Below, piece by piece: positions 1-7,626 of a stretch of DNA of 64,000 bases (positions are counted from its first letter, which is position 1; each line of letters starts with the position of its first letter). Source of the stretch: JAIVGV01 sp032229975 (GTDB taxonomy: Bacteria > Acidobacteriota > Blastocatellia > Pyrinomonadales > Pyrinomonadaceae); NCBI GenBank assembly GCA_032229975.1, contig JAVXVG010000054.1:1-64000 (forward strand), in the 5' to 3' direction. A model generated the notes under the pieces. It did not search any database. It was not told the DNA's origin and was given only the letters and a program-made list of their open reading frames with translations. The position numbers and the translations under genes are program-made.

Positions 1-706
1 GTTGTTCGTTCAGGTAGACTTCATCAATGGTTTCGTCAACGATCTCCCCAACTCTTTCCGCGGCTCTTTTGGCTCGCGCCTTTCTTCGCGCCAGATCTAT
101 CTCGCTTATTCCCGCGCTCTCGCCACCGTTACCGCGGAACCCTGAGAACTTCCGATCCCGATTCCCCCGCGCCTTTGTTGCCGGTATGAATGCACGTTCG
201 TCTTCGCCCGATTTGATATAGCGGTTAACCCAGCGGATGAGAGACGAAACGGACGGTCTCGTTTTGACTTTAGCCTTCTCCTCTTTTCTGAGCTTCTTGT
301 ATTCGGCCATCTCAATATCACCACGTGCACAGCCCACTTTTTCGATGATCGGGTTGAGAGATTCTTTCGTCAGCTTGTTGAGCCTTCGTGCGATCACTTC
401 CAGGACGTAGGTGCGACGGCGTTCCATTTCTGCTCTTCGCGGGTCATCATCTCCGAGCAGCGTGAGATCGCTAACGCCGGTCTTCTTCAGCAATGCTTTT
501 AGATAGATTTGATTCCGGTCGTCGCCGAGCAACTCAATTTCATTACCGAATAGGGCTTCGATAATCTCTTCTTCAGGCTTCGCCGAGTACACGTTAGTGG
601 CAATATCTTTAATCTGTAGCTCGCCAGTTGGAAGACGCTTTAAAATCTCATACTCCCGTACCCCGGTTGTGAAATGCATCCCTCTGCTGAGCACGTGGCT
701 TGGCAT
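1..706 (-). CDS. tnsB: TnsB-like transposase, N-terminal part (runs off window)
   Basis: An open frame reads leftwards from an ATG at 706 through the window edge without a stop, giving 235 residues of N-terminal sequence. It begins MPSHVLSRGMHFTTG and includes a highly charged stretch (RRTYVLEVIARRLNKLTKES, then a Lys/Arg-rich segment and SVSSLIRWVNRYIKSGED) typical of the DNA-binding part of Mu/TnsB/TniA integrases. The DDE catalytic core would lie beyond the window, so the family is called mainly from position: the ATG is 2 nt after the tnsA stop, and in Tn7-like elements tnsA is directly followed by tnsB, which carries out 3'-end cleavage and joining. Whether tnsC, tniQ or cas genes follow cannot be seen. 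Confidence 0.75.
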   Translation of the reverse strand, partial: MPSHVLSRGMHFTTGVREYEILKRLPTGELQIKDIATNVYSAKPEEEIIEALFGNEIELLGDDRNQIYLKALLKKTGVSDLTLLGDDDPRRAEMERRRTYVLEVIARRLNKLTKESLNPIIEKVGCARGDIEMAEYKKLRKEEKAKVKTRPSVSSLIRWVNRYIKSGEDERAFIPATKARGNRDRKFSGFRGNGGESAGISEIDLARRKARAKRAAERVGEIVDETIDEVYLNEQ

Positions 707-708
707 TG

Positions 709-1359
709 CTAGACCGCCTTTCTCAAGTCTGCCGTGATGCCCGGCAGATAGATTTGACTATTCGGGTTGAGAGGTTCAGCCAGATCGAAATCCATCACGC
801 CCCAGAAGAGGAGGGCATAAACGACCTGTTTGGGGACGTTTTTAGCCTGGAAGAGTTCAAAAATCTCAGCGAGATCAACAGACTGCTTTTCCTGCAAAAA
901 CTCTTGGCAGTAGATTTGATACTGCGGGTGTAGCGGCGTTCGTGCATAGCTCCACAGAGCCTTGACGTTATTAAGTCGAGGCTGCTGCATAATCGTCTCT
1001 TCGGTGAAAACCTTAAACTTGTAGCCTTCCTCTTCGCAGATGGGCGAGATGATGCGAAAAAGCAGGTTATACTTCTCCGTGATCACCTTCTTCTTTGGCT
1101 TTACTTCTATGATCTGTCTTTCGTTTTCCCTTTCGATATATATATCGGGCGTGTAATGTCGTGCTCTTCCATCAAGTATGTAGCGTATGCGACACGGTTG
1201 CTCTTTAAATCTTTTAACGCCGGGGTCAAAGTCAAGCAGGTACATAAACGCTTCTTCAAGCAAGGACTCGAACCAAAGCATAATGTTCATTTTGACACTG
1301 AAGAATTTGCCGACGTTCTTGCCACGAACGCCCCGCCTAGGTGGTTTTCGCACGCTCAC
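709..1359 (-). CDS. tnsA: TnsA-family transposon endonuclease
   Basis: TnsA makes the 5'-strand cuts at the ends of Tn7-like transposons, together with the TnsB transposase. The sequence has the family hallmarks: a basic N-terminus (KPPRRGVRGKNVGKFFSVKM), the FESLLEEAFMYLLDFD segment with the catalytic Glu region, the HYTPDIYIE strand with its Asp, and the IIEVKPKKK strand with the catalytic Lys, followed by an alpha-helical C-terminal domain. The frame is open further upstream (to 1497), but a strong AAGGAGG at 1371-1377 lies 11 nt before a GTG at 1359 and the family normally starts near this point, so I take GTG (216 aa); an ATT at 1362 is the alternative. It is coupled to tnsB. Confidence 0.88.
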   Translation of the reverse strand: MSVRKPPRRGVRGKNVGKFFSVKMNIMLWFESLLEEAFMYLLDFDPGVKRFKEQPCRIRYILDGRARHYTPDIYIERENERQIIEVKPKKKVITEKYNLLFRIISPICEEEGYKFKVFTEETIMQQPRLNNVKALWSYARTPLHPQYQIYCQEFLQEKQSVDLAEIFELFQAKNVPKQVVYALLFWGVMDFDLAEPLNPNSQIYLPGITADLRKAV

Positions 1360-1448
1360 AATTAAATAACCCTCCTTACTGTTTTCGCGGGATAATCTCT
1401 CCGAGTACAAATCAGTCGCTAAGAGTCGCCATTCACTCCTAAAATCGC

Positions 1449-1476
1449 TTGACAAGACAGCAAACAGAGGTAGAAT
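1449..1476 (+). promoter_or_regulatory. Sigma70-like promoter, plus strand, upstream of tnsA
   Basis: TTGACA at 1449-1454 and TAGAAT at 1471-1476 are separated by 16 nt, close to consensus. It points away from tnsA, and no open reading frame of note follows before the hairpin at 1562-1595, so if active it would drive a short transcript of about 120 nt. It could also be chance in AT-richer DNA. Confidence 0.35.
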
Positions 1477-1526
1477 GTGAACGGATTTCGGGCACACAAA
1501 GAGGGCCTCGCCAGCAGTTAGGCGAC

Positions 1527-1554
1527 AAACGAAATCAACAAAAACGAAGTCAAC
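1527..1554 (+). repeat. Two tandem 13-bp repeats AAACGAARTCAAC
   Basis: AAACGAAATCAAC at 1527-1539 is repeated as AAACGAAGTCAAC at 1542-1554, a 15-nt period with one difference. The position upstream of tnsA is where transposase-binding repeats are expected, but the period is shorter than the usual 20-22 bp, so the role is open. Confidence 0.4.
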
Positions 1555-1561
1555 GAATTGG

Positions 1562-1605
1562 CCTGAAGTGACCGGCTCGCAACCAACACTTCAGGTCTTT
1601 CCTTT
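1562..1605. terminator. Hairpin with T-rich tail
   Basis: CCTGAAGTG (1562-1570) pairs perfectly with CACTTCAGG (1587-1595) around a 16-nt loop and is followed on the plus strand by TCTTTCCTTTT. It could end the putative short transcript from 1449, or stop minus-strand read-through from the genes at 1806-2685 into tnsA. The loop is long for a strong terminator. Confidence 0.4.
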
Positions 1606-1805
1606 TACAATCCCTCCTCTCGTACCGCGTATATAGCATTTTTCGACGCGCCTTTCAACCCTTTTGTTGTCAGGGGTTTACGCTTGACAAATAGGCACGC
1701 TGGCGTGTCAATTTTCTCATATTGGATCAAAGGGGTGACTGTATAACTTACTTGGAAAGAAGAGAATCGTCGGACAAATCCGTAGCAAGCTCAGGCAGGT
1801 ACTTT

Positions 1806-2393
1806 CTACGCGAGTTTCTTCAAAATACGCACTAACTGCCAACAAGCTTCTTTCTCTCGCAAGAGCATTGGCTCAACATTATTCTTCCTGTGCTCCCATA
1901 TATTTCGATGAGCGGCTATCTGCGCACACACAGCCACCTCGCGGGCCATCCTCGCCGCATCCTCACGACCAACTATGAGCGCCGCGCGACAAGCTTCTAA
2001 AGCTCCGATGTGCTCCGTTCTTTCGAACTGCCACATCGCGGGTTGAGCCTTTATGATCGTTTCCCTCAACTGCTCCCAAGAACCTATGCCATGGGTGTTC
2101 AATAAGAGTGCCGCCTTGAGGCATTCGTGCGGTCGGTGATCGCCGGGGGCATGCGCCTCAAAGACGTGGAGCGTATGCGCGGCGAAGTCGCATGCCAGTT
2201 CTCTTAATTGGGCCTTGCCCAAGAACTCCGGCTGTAGCAACGCTTCGACACGATTCTTCGCCGGCAGGTCTAGTTGTAGGATTTCGTCGGCTGCGATTCG
2301 GGGATTAATGACAAACCGCTCAATCAGATCGTAAGACTCTTCGGCGGTGATTAAATCGGACTTTAACAGTATCTCTATGGATATGGTGTTCAC
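1806..2393 (-). CDS. Small helical protein of unknown function
   Basis: The product has 195 aa. The frame stays open upstream to 2624, but that part is the antisense-frame shadow of the TM2 gene. I start at GTG 2393, which lies 7 nt after the TM2 stop with a GAGG in front. The protein is predicted all-alpha and Ala/Glu-rich, with a central stretch around HECLKAALLLNTHGIGSWEQ and a repeated pattern of charged helices. It faintly resembles Imm5-type immunity or other Ala-rich helical domains, but I do not assign a family. Coupling to the TM2 gene suggests the two are expressed together. Confidence 0.55.
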   Translation of the reverse strand: MNTISIEILLKSDLITAEESYDLIERFVINPRIAADEILQLDLPAKNRVEALLQPEFLGKAQLRELACDFAAHTLHVFEAHAPGDHRPHECLKAALLLNTHGIGSWEQLRETIIKAQPAMWQFERTEHIGALEACRAALIVGREDAARMAREVAVCAQIAAHRNIWEHRKNNVEPMLLREKEACWQLVRILKKLA

Positions 2394-2400
2394 CTGAGCC

Positions 2401-2685
2401 TCACACCCAATCGACAATCGGTCTGCCTTCCTTGTCCGTGAACTTGCCCATGATGATGCGCATGAAATCGACGATCCACCACAGGAAGAATAAAGCGAGT
2501 GGGACGGCTGGGAGGGTTTCGTTCTTGAAGAGAGCCAGCACGCCGGCCAGCGCCAGAGTAAGGAGTTGAAGCGCGCCCGTGAGGTATTTGCCAGTGTAAA
2601 AGCGGTGGACGGCGAAGAGGCCAAAGAGCCAGCAGAGTAAGAGCAGCGTCAGCTTCTTCTCGTGGCTAACTTGACTCTTATCCAT
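2401..2685 (-). CDS. TM2 domain-containing membrane protein
   Basis: A 94-aa protein with the TM2 domain: a first helix around LTLLLLCWLFGLFAVHRFYT, a short turn with FYTGKYLTGALQLLT, and a second hydrophobic block ending LALFFLWWIVDFMRIIMG. The HRFYTGK...G.LQL..L pattern between the helices is diagnostic. TM2 proteins are small inner-membrane proteins of mostly unknown role, sometimes found with secretion or defence genes. It is the first gene of a two-gene minus-strand unit with the helical protein downstream. Confidence 0.85.
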   Translation of the reverse strand: MDKSQVSHEKKLTLLLLCWLFGLFAVHRFYTGKYLTGALQLLTLALAGVLALFKNETLPAVPLALFFLWWIVDFMRIIMGKFTDKEGRPIVDWV

Positions 2686-2870
2686 AATTTTACGCCTGTC
2701 CCATATCTCTGTGGCATATAGCCGCCAGCTTTGGTATTTTTAAAGCCGCTTCTTTGATAGTAGGTCGCAACTTACTATGCGTCTTGAGGCTCGACAGCGC
2801 AGATGAAGTGCATTGTCGGGAGACGGTGCTCGCAGCCCCTGCCCCCGGCAAATTCAAGATGCTATAACAT

Positions 2871-2892
2871 TGTAGGAACAATTGTTCCTACA
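2871..2892. promoter_or_regulatory. Perfect 22-bp palindrome, probable operator
   Basis: TGTAGGAACAA is followed directly by its exact reverse complement, giving a 22-bp palindrome with no spacer. A TATAAC at 2901-2906 just downstream could be the -10 box for the XRE gene at 2940, so the palindrome would cover the -35 region. This is the usual arrangement for autorepression by a dimeric helix-turn-helix protein. The TM2 gene starts 186 nt away on the other strand and might be controlled too. Confidence 0.65.
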
Positions 2893-2939
2893 CGCAAGAG
2901 TATAACAAATACTTGCAGCCCATCAGGAGGATGCTTCTG

Positions 2940-3248
2940 ATGGGTAAAGGTAAGAGAGAAAGGCCAATCTACTTAGGTAACAAGCTCGCTGAGATTCGCA
3001 AAAAACTCGGCTTATCTCAGAACGAAATACTTCGCCACCTAGGTTTGAGTGATCAGCTTACGCGGGAGGAAATATCAGCTTATGAGCGGGGAGTTCGTGA
3101 ACCAACTGTTTTGACTTTGCTGAAATATGCTCAGGCAGCAGGGATATATGTAGATGCATTGGTTGATGATCAAGTTAGTTTGCCAGAAAAGTTACCAGCT
3201 AACCCGAAGAACGAAGGCATTAACAAGGCGAAGTTGAAGAAAAGCTGA
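2940..3248 (+). CDS. XRE-family helix-turn-helix regulator
   Basis: A 102-aa protein with a Cro/CI-type HTH over about residues 10-65: LGNKLAEIRKKLGLSQNEIL followed by the recognition-helix region REEISAYERGVREPTV and LLKYAQAAGIYVDALV. The C-terminal 30 residues are Lys/Pro-rich and probably disordered. I chose the ATG at 2940 because AGGAGG at 2925-2930 lies 9 nt upstream; the in-frame TTG at 2913 and ATG at 2931 are placed worse. The perfect palindrome at 2871-2892 is a likely binding site. Confidence 0.85.
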   Translation: MGKGKRERPIYLGNKLAEIRKKLGLSQNEILRHLGLSDQLTREEISAYERGVREPTVLTLLKYAQAAGIYVDALVDDQVSLPEKLPANPKNEGINKAKLKKS

Positions 3249-3282
3249 AATACAAGGGGAATAAAACCGAGAGCACATTGGT

Positions 3283-4284
3283 TCAATTATCTTTACCGTT
3301 TTCAATCGCCCTGAGAACTTTGAGATACAAGTCTTCTACAACTTTGGCCTGTCTTTTACCAATAGAGGCATAGTTATCTAATCCTGGAGCGCCGTTTATC
3401 TCAAGAGCTACATACTCCCTTATTGGCATAGTTAAGTCATCGGTAATAATGTCAACACCGCACAACTTTAACCCCATATCCTTTGTTATACCTATTGCCA
3501 AATTTGAAAAGTCAGGATGAATATCCTTAGTTAAATCTACGGCGTCCCCTCCGCTCGATAGATTCGCGTTGTCAAGAAGATAGATGATCTCCTCGTCTCC
3601 GGGAATTGAGGTCAGACCCAGCTTCTGCCTTTGCAACTTAACTTTTATTCTGAAGTCATCAACGTCAATGATTGTGTCCCTTCCTTCTTGAGCGAATCCC
3701 CGCTGCTTTAGGTTTAAGAGTTCCTTAATTGTGGACTTACCATTACCGATAACATATAAGGGGATTCTTTGATATGCAGATATAACCTCATCACCTAAAA
3801 CCACAATCCTATAGTCTTTACCCGAGTAAAATCTTTGTACTAACATGACGGATGTTCTCTTAAAGATCATCCGTGCTGCCCGGTAGTATCCCCCCTTGTT
3901 GTACACCTTATTAACAAACGCCCCTTGACTTAAATTATTCGGCTTGATAATAACGGGGAAGCCAAGCCTCTGAGCATACCGAAAACCATCATCAATGCTC
4001 CTCCTAATAGGTAAATTCTCACATAGCTTCTCACTAAAAAATGTTTCCCCTTCGGGCACTCTGTAACCGAATTTCTTTAGGAAAAAGCTCGCGTAGCCTT
4101 TGTCTCGTGCTATCTCAACTGAGCCGAGGTGGTTCACATTGAAGTTTGTACTACGGAAAAATGTTTTCTTCCCATTCTTAAAGGTAATGTGCCCAACAAA
4201 ACCGTATTCTGGCTCAATGATTAACTTAGCCCCAATCTTACGAGCCAACTTTCTGATTATGGGAGTTACAAACGGCGTTTTCAT
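3283..4284 (-). CDS. ATP-grasp ligase, cyanophycin-synthetase-like
   Basis: The product (333 aa from ATG 4284; the frame is open to a TTG at 4350) has an ATP-grasp fold. Visible landmarks are GFPVIIKPNNLSQGAFVNKV (ATP-binding Lys and Ser/Gly-rich loop), VMLVQRFYSGKDYRIVVLGD, and the C-terminal LSSGGDAVDLTKDIHPDFSN and VALEINGAPGLDNYASIG metal-binding segment, which closely follow the amino-acid-ligase half of cyanophycin synthetase CphA. The Mur-ligase half of CphA is absent, so this is a stand-alone ligase, likely forming a peptide or amide bond using ATP. No substrate or precursor peptide gene is evident nearby. It lies alone in the AT-rich accessory region. Confidence 0.8.
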   Translation of the reverse strand: MKTPFVTPIIRKLARKIGAKLIIEPEYGFVGHITFKNGKKTFFRSTNFNVNHLGSVEIARDKGYASFFLKKFGYRVPEGETFFSEKLCENLPIRRSIDDGFRYAQRLGFPVIIKPNNLSQGAFVNKVYNKGGYYRAARMIFKRTSVMLVQRFYSGKDYRIVVLGDEVISAYQRIPLYVIGNGKSTIKELLNLKQRGFAQEGRDTIIDVDDFRIKVKLQRQKLGLTSIPGDEEIIYLLDNANLSSGGDAVDLTKDIHPDFSNLAIGITKDMGLKLCGVDIITDDLTMPIREYVALEINGAPGLDNYASIGKRQAKVVEDLYLKVLRAIENGKDN

Positions 4285-4502
4285 TATAAGGTGAGGTGGC
4301 TCTCGGGTTTTTGGCGAAGCGACGTAACGTACAAAGTTCCTTATAGGCAATTTGCTCGGAATACCTATGAGCTAACCCGGAGGGCTTGTTATCTCATAAA
4401 GGGTCGTCATGAACCGACCTGCGCCCCGGGAACTAATTTGCTCTTTGAATGGGACTGATGTGGGGATCTGGAAATACTCCCTTAAGAATTATGAAATGAG
4501 TC

Positions 4503-5288
4503 TTATGAAGCCAGCGGTTTGTTAATCTCACGAAAGAAGCGACTCTTGATATTTTCACTGGTGAGTATCCTTTTCCCGAGAGGACTAACGTAGTATTCAT
4601 CAGCGCCATGGCTTTGTATTAAACCTAAAGCAGAAAGAGTCTGAACCGCATATTTCGTTGCTTTCATCCATGCAGCATTACTTTCTTTACTTATTACGGA
4701 GTTGAACTGCATAAGAATATCTGTGAGTTCTGCGAGATTATGACTCCTGGTTACTATATGCCGAAGTAAGTAAATTGGGCCTCCAGAAAGAGAGTTAATA
4801 ACACTCTCAATCATAGCGTCAGCAAGAATCCCTTCTGTTCTAATAACCTCTTTTATTTCACCGCAAGCAGTTCCAAGTTTAGCAGGCAAGTCATCTGGAT
4901 CGGACGGAGGGTAATATCTCACCAGAGTAATGCCATCTAAGTCTGAAGGGAGATGAAAATCTAATCCCTCAGCATCTGCTGGAACAATGAGAATAGTCCG
5001 CCTTCTTCCTAATTGACTGAAGAATAAGCCTGCTTCAAATAGAACATTATCACGCGCAATTAGAACGCGCTTACCTCTAATCTCCGCAATATCATCAGGC
5101 ACGACTAAAAAGACTGCAAAGTCGTACTGTCCAACAATTTCAAGAAGCCTCTCAAGATTATAGTCTCCGGGGCGGAAAACATCTTGAGTCCATAATCGAA
5201 CTGTCACGCCGTGTTGAAGTTGTCTCTGAATGTACTCGGCAAACTGTAAGCTCTCTTTAGATGAACCCACAAACACTTTTGGTTCCAT
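4503..5288 (-). CDS. TIR-like (CAP12-type) protein with winged-helix tail
   Basis: The product has 261 aa. Residues 4-125 match the TIR-like nucleotide-binding family seen in CBASS/Pycsar effectors (CAP12, Pfam PF10137): KVFVGSSKESLQFAEYIQ, then LLEIVGQYDFAVFLVVPDD, and the signature ARDNVLFEAGLFFSQLGRRR with the presumed catalytic Glu near residue 85. Such domains typically cleave NAD+ when triggered. The C-terminal 90 residues look like a winged helix-turn-helix (ATKYAVQTLSALGLIQSHGA, then YYVSPLGKRIL), possibly a sensing or DNA-binding module. It starts 75 nt after the methyltransferase stop on the same strand and is probably the last gene of the defence-like cassette, or an independent effector beside it. 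Confidence 0.8.
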   Translation of the reverse strand: MEPKVFVGSSKESLQFAEYIQRQLQHGVTVRLWTQDVFRPGDYNLERLLEIVGQYDFAVFLVVPDDIAEIRGKRVLIARDNVLFEAGLFFSQLGRRRTILIVPADAEGLDFHLPSDLDGITLVRYYPPSDPDDLPAKLGTACGEIKEVIRTEGILADAMIESVINSLSGGPIYLLRHIVTRSHNLAELTDILMQFNSVISKESNAAWMKATKYAVQTLSALGLIQSHGADEYYVSPLGKRILTSENIKSRFFREINKPLAS

Positions 5289-5363
5289 ACAAAATTCACC
5301 CTATTTGCTATTTCGAAAGACGCACGAATTTTACCGCACAGCGGTATCAAGTGGAACAAACCT

Positions 5364-6707
5364 TCAATCGGGTTTATGTGCTTCACATCGTTTGATATGC
5401 CGAATGAGTAAATAACGAACGCGCTTTTCAATATCTAACATCGCGTCGAAATTTCTCCGAATTATTGCTTCATGGTAAGCCGAATACTGTCTGTGATAAA
5501 TATTTGCTAGTTTTAACGGAATAACGAGATCGAGCATACTTTTTTCGGTGATATATGGGGCACCAGTACCGCGCTCAACTAATTGAGCGCCGAAATCAAA
5601 GCCAAGTATAATTCTAAGCGCGAACAATAGTCTTAAACTCATAGCTACATCATTAGGTCGAATAATCAATAAACAATCCGAAGAGGCGCATCCTATATGT
5701 CCAATTATTTTACCCGCGGAGCTTGAGCAAATTCGCCCCACTCTCTTCATTAAAAGATCTCCGCGCTTTATCCCACGCTCTGTTTTATCTTTTTGTATGC
5801 GAATCTTCCTGTTCGCTAAATGCCAAAAGCCATTATTGAAATCATAGGTATGTAGTGCCTTTCTTGCTCCGTTGGGCGATTGGATTATCCCACGATAAAT
5901 ATCTGCAACCGCTCGCAGTTCATCCCAGCCGAGGTGCTTAGAACAACCAATTAACTCTTTGTACTGGCGGAGGGCAGCATGAAACCCATAATCAAATCGC
6001 AATTCTGGCGTAAGGGCTGCTTCCCTGACTCTAATGCTTTCAGGTTCGTCAAGATCATGATTGCTGAGTAGTAAGGGCTGCTTCCGGCCAGCCTTTTCAT
6101 AGACGAATAAATAGACGCGCGATCCAAGCCCTTTAAAAGTATAGCGAGGTAACTCGTGGACATACCGTATGGCACCTGAAAGTAAAAGATAGTTACGAAC
6201 CCAAACAGTGCTGAGGGATGAAACCAAGGAGGAAGGTACTACTGCTAAGAGACGGCCTTTAGGACGCAATAGTCTAATACTTCGCAATACGAAGGCTACC
6301 TCTGTGGGTACGCTATGGATTCCCTCTCCGATGCCAGGTAATTCTGCGGCCCAATTTATACTTACGTAATTTTCTCTTCGACCTGCAAAAGGAGGGTTCA
6401 TCAAAATACAATCAAAGAGTTGCTCATTTTTTAATATACGAGTTGGTGATGACCACTCCAAGAAATCAGAACAAACTACTTTAAGTCTGTTCCCAATAAT
6501 AGGTCCAAGACGCGATTTGACACGCTCAAGCGCTTCATTATTTACATCAACACATACAACGCGTTTAGTTGCCCCCCGTAAACGTTCAGCAAGCGGTTCC
6601 AATAAGGTGCCGGTTCCTGCGGCTGGTTCTAATATTCGCGACAGATTCTTAGGCACATGCCTAGCCAGCACTTGCGCCACGTTAATTGGTGTGTAGTACG
6701 TTCTCAT
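5364..6707 (-). CDS. N6-adenine DNA methyltransferase with target-recognition domain
   Basis: The product has 447 aa. Residues 27-33 carry the SAM-binding motif EPAAGTG and residues 104-107 the catalytic NPPF (DCILMNPPFAGRREN), in the order I then IV of gamma-class or type I/IIG-like N6-adenine methyltransferases. The C-terminal half, including ERGTGAPYITEKSMLDLVIP, resembles a HsdS-type target-recognition domain, so modification and recognition are in one chain. No nuclease motif is seen in the protein or in a neighbour, so this is not an ordinary restriction pair. The start codon overlaps the stop of the upstream gene (ATGA), which indicates translational coupling within the cassette. Confidence 0.88.
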   Translation of the reverse strand: MRTYYTPINVAQVLARHVPKNLSRILEPAAGTGTLLEPLAERLRGATKRVVCVDVNNEALERVKSRLGPIIGNRLKVVCSDFLEWSSPTRILKNEQLFDCILMNPPFAGRRENYVSINWAAELPGIGEGIHSVPTEVAFVLRSIRLLRPKGRLLAVVPSSLVSSLSTVWVRNYLLLSGAIRYVHELPRYTFKGLGSRVYLFVYEKAGRKQPLLLSNHDLDEPESIRVREAALTPELRFDYGFHAALRQYKELIGCSKHLGWDELRAVADIYRGIIQSPNGARKALHTYDFNNGFWHLANRKIRIQKDKTERGIKRGDLLMKRVGRICSSSAGKIIGHIGCASSDCLLIIRPNDVAMSLRLLFALRIILGFDFGAQLVERGTGAPYITEKSMLDLVIPLKLANIYHRQYSAYHEAIIRRNFDAMLDIEKRVRYLLIRHIKRCEAHKPD

Positions 6708-7618
6708 AGGGGGATGGTTTGAAATTCGATCTCATACAAATGCCACCTGGCCACATTAGAGCTACGCTTTTCGCGGCGTTTCGGGTGATCATAAAGAACA
6801 CCGACATTAGGTCTAGTTGATGCAAAAAGTGCAACTCCAACGCCCATCGGCTTCGTACCGATAGGGCCAATAAACAATCTCTCTCCTGGAACGAGTTCCT
6901 GGGAGATCTTATTAAGAACTTCTATCGCAGACGCAGGATTTTCAGCGCCGCAAAAATGGATCCCTCCTCTAATGTTCCTTTCTTTTATGACGCGAATGTT
7001 ATTGGCAAATGCGTCCATCTCCCAACCCGGTTTGAACGCAGGAACTCCAAAAACCACGGAACATGAGGATGGCTGAATCATCTGATGATCTTCCAAAGCG
7101 CGATCAAGGCGGCGCTCTTCGTAGCCAAGAAAGAAGACCGTCCGTTGTGGCACCCTATCAGTCAGGATAAGTGTTGCTCCAGGAATAGCTTTATATCCTG
7201 GCACCTCAACTGAGAGTCCAAAGTCCCTTTTATGGAGCACTTGGGATCGGTTGAAGGTGGTCTCTCGTAATGAGTAGTTTAGAGGCTCAACGTAAAGGAA
7301 AGAAAGTCCCGTGGCCCCTAGATTCCACAGGGCTCGACAGCATAAGAACATTTCCACGAAACCCAAGGTGGTACTCTCAAGAATGATAGACTTTCTTTTT
7401 AGTGAGACAAGGAAGGTTTCAAAATCATCGGCATGTAACTTGGTACCATCTATATCGAGCTTGAATTCATCAGGGTCATATTCAATGGTCACCACTTTGA
7501 CAGATTTATGTGCTAAAAAATTAACAGCAGACCTTCCCCGATCATCAAGTGCCCTGCCAACTATTGCAACATCATAATTAGCAATGTTTAATTCAGACTC
7601 TGATTCACCTTCTTGCAT
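6704..7618 (-). CDS. Unrecognised protein of the PRTase/ATPase cassette
   Basis: About 304 aa; I cannot assign a family. The N-terminus (YDVAIVGRALDDRGRSAVNF, then VKVVTIEYDPDEFKLDIDG) has the strand-glycine-loop look of a Rossmann-like nucleotide-binding fold. The middle contains RTVFFLGYEERRLDRALED, and the C-terminus has the glycine-rich GERLFIGPIGTKPMGVGVAL followed by VGVLYDHPKRREKRSSN, which looks like a second nucleotide- or phosphate-binding site. Start: ATG 7618, 8 nt after the ATPase stop; a TTG at 7630 overlaps that stop and is possible. It overlaps the methyltransferase gene by 4 nt. Its conserved place between ATPase and methyltransferase suggests an essential part of the system. 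Confidence 0.7.
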   Translation of the reverse strand: MQEGESESELNIANYDVAIVGRALDDRGRSAVNFLAHKSVKVVTIEYDPDEFKLDIDGTKLHADDFETFLVSLKRKSIILESTTLGFVEMFLCCRALWNLGATGLSFLYVEPLNYSLRETTFNRSQVLHKRDFGLSVEVPGYKAIPGATLILTDRVPQRTVFFLGYEERRLDRALEDHQMIQPSSCSVVFGVPAFKPGWEMDAFANNIRVIKERNIRGGIHFCGAENPASAIEVLNKISQELVPGERLFIGPIGTKPMGVGVALFASTRPNVGVLYDHPKRREKRSSNVARWHLYEIEFQTIPL

Positions 7619-7626
7619 TCTAATTC

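Larger units (their letters stand above)
1360..1805. other. Gene-free stretch behind tnsA; likely holds the transposon end
   Basis: No convincing gene. In Tn7-like elements the transposon terminus lies just upstream of tnsA, so one end should be in this interval. On the minus strand the motif TTGTCAAGCG occurs twice (near 1446-1455 and 1681-1690), with related TTTGTC words near 1520 and 1775. TTGTCA (1668-1673) and TTGACAA (1684-1690) form an inverted pair on the plus strand. I cannot fix the exact terminus or a target-site duplication. A hairpin and a promoter-like sequence in the same stretch are listed separately. Confidence 0.4.

Noticed and set aside
1..1805. CRISPR-associated transposon
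   Set aside because: tnsA and tnsB alone do not show it; no cas gene or repeat-spacer array is visible in the window.
5364..6707. Restriction-modification system
   Set aside because: No nuclease motif in this protein and no restriction gene adjacent; the neighbours suggest a different multi-gene system.
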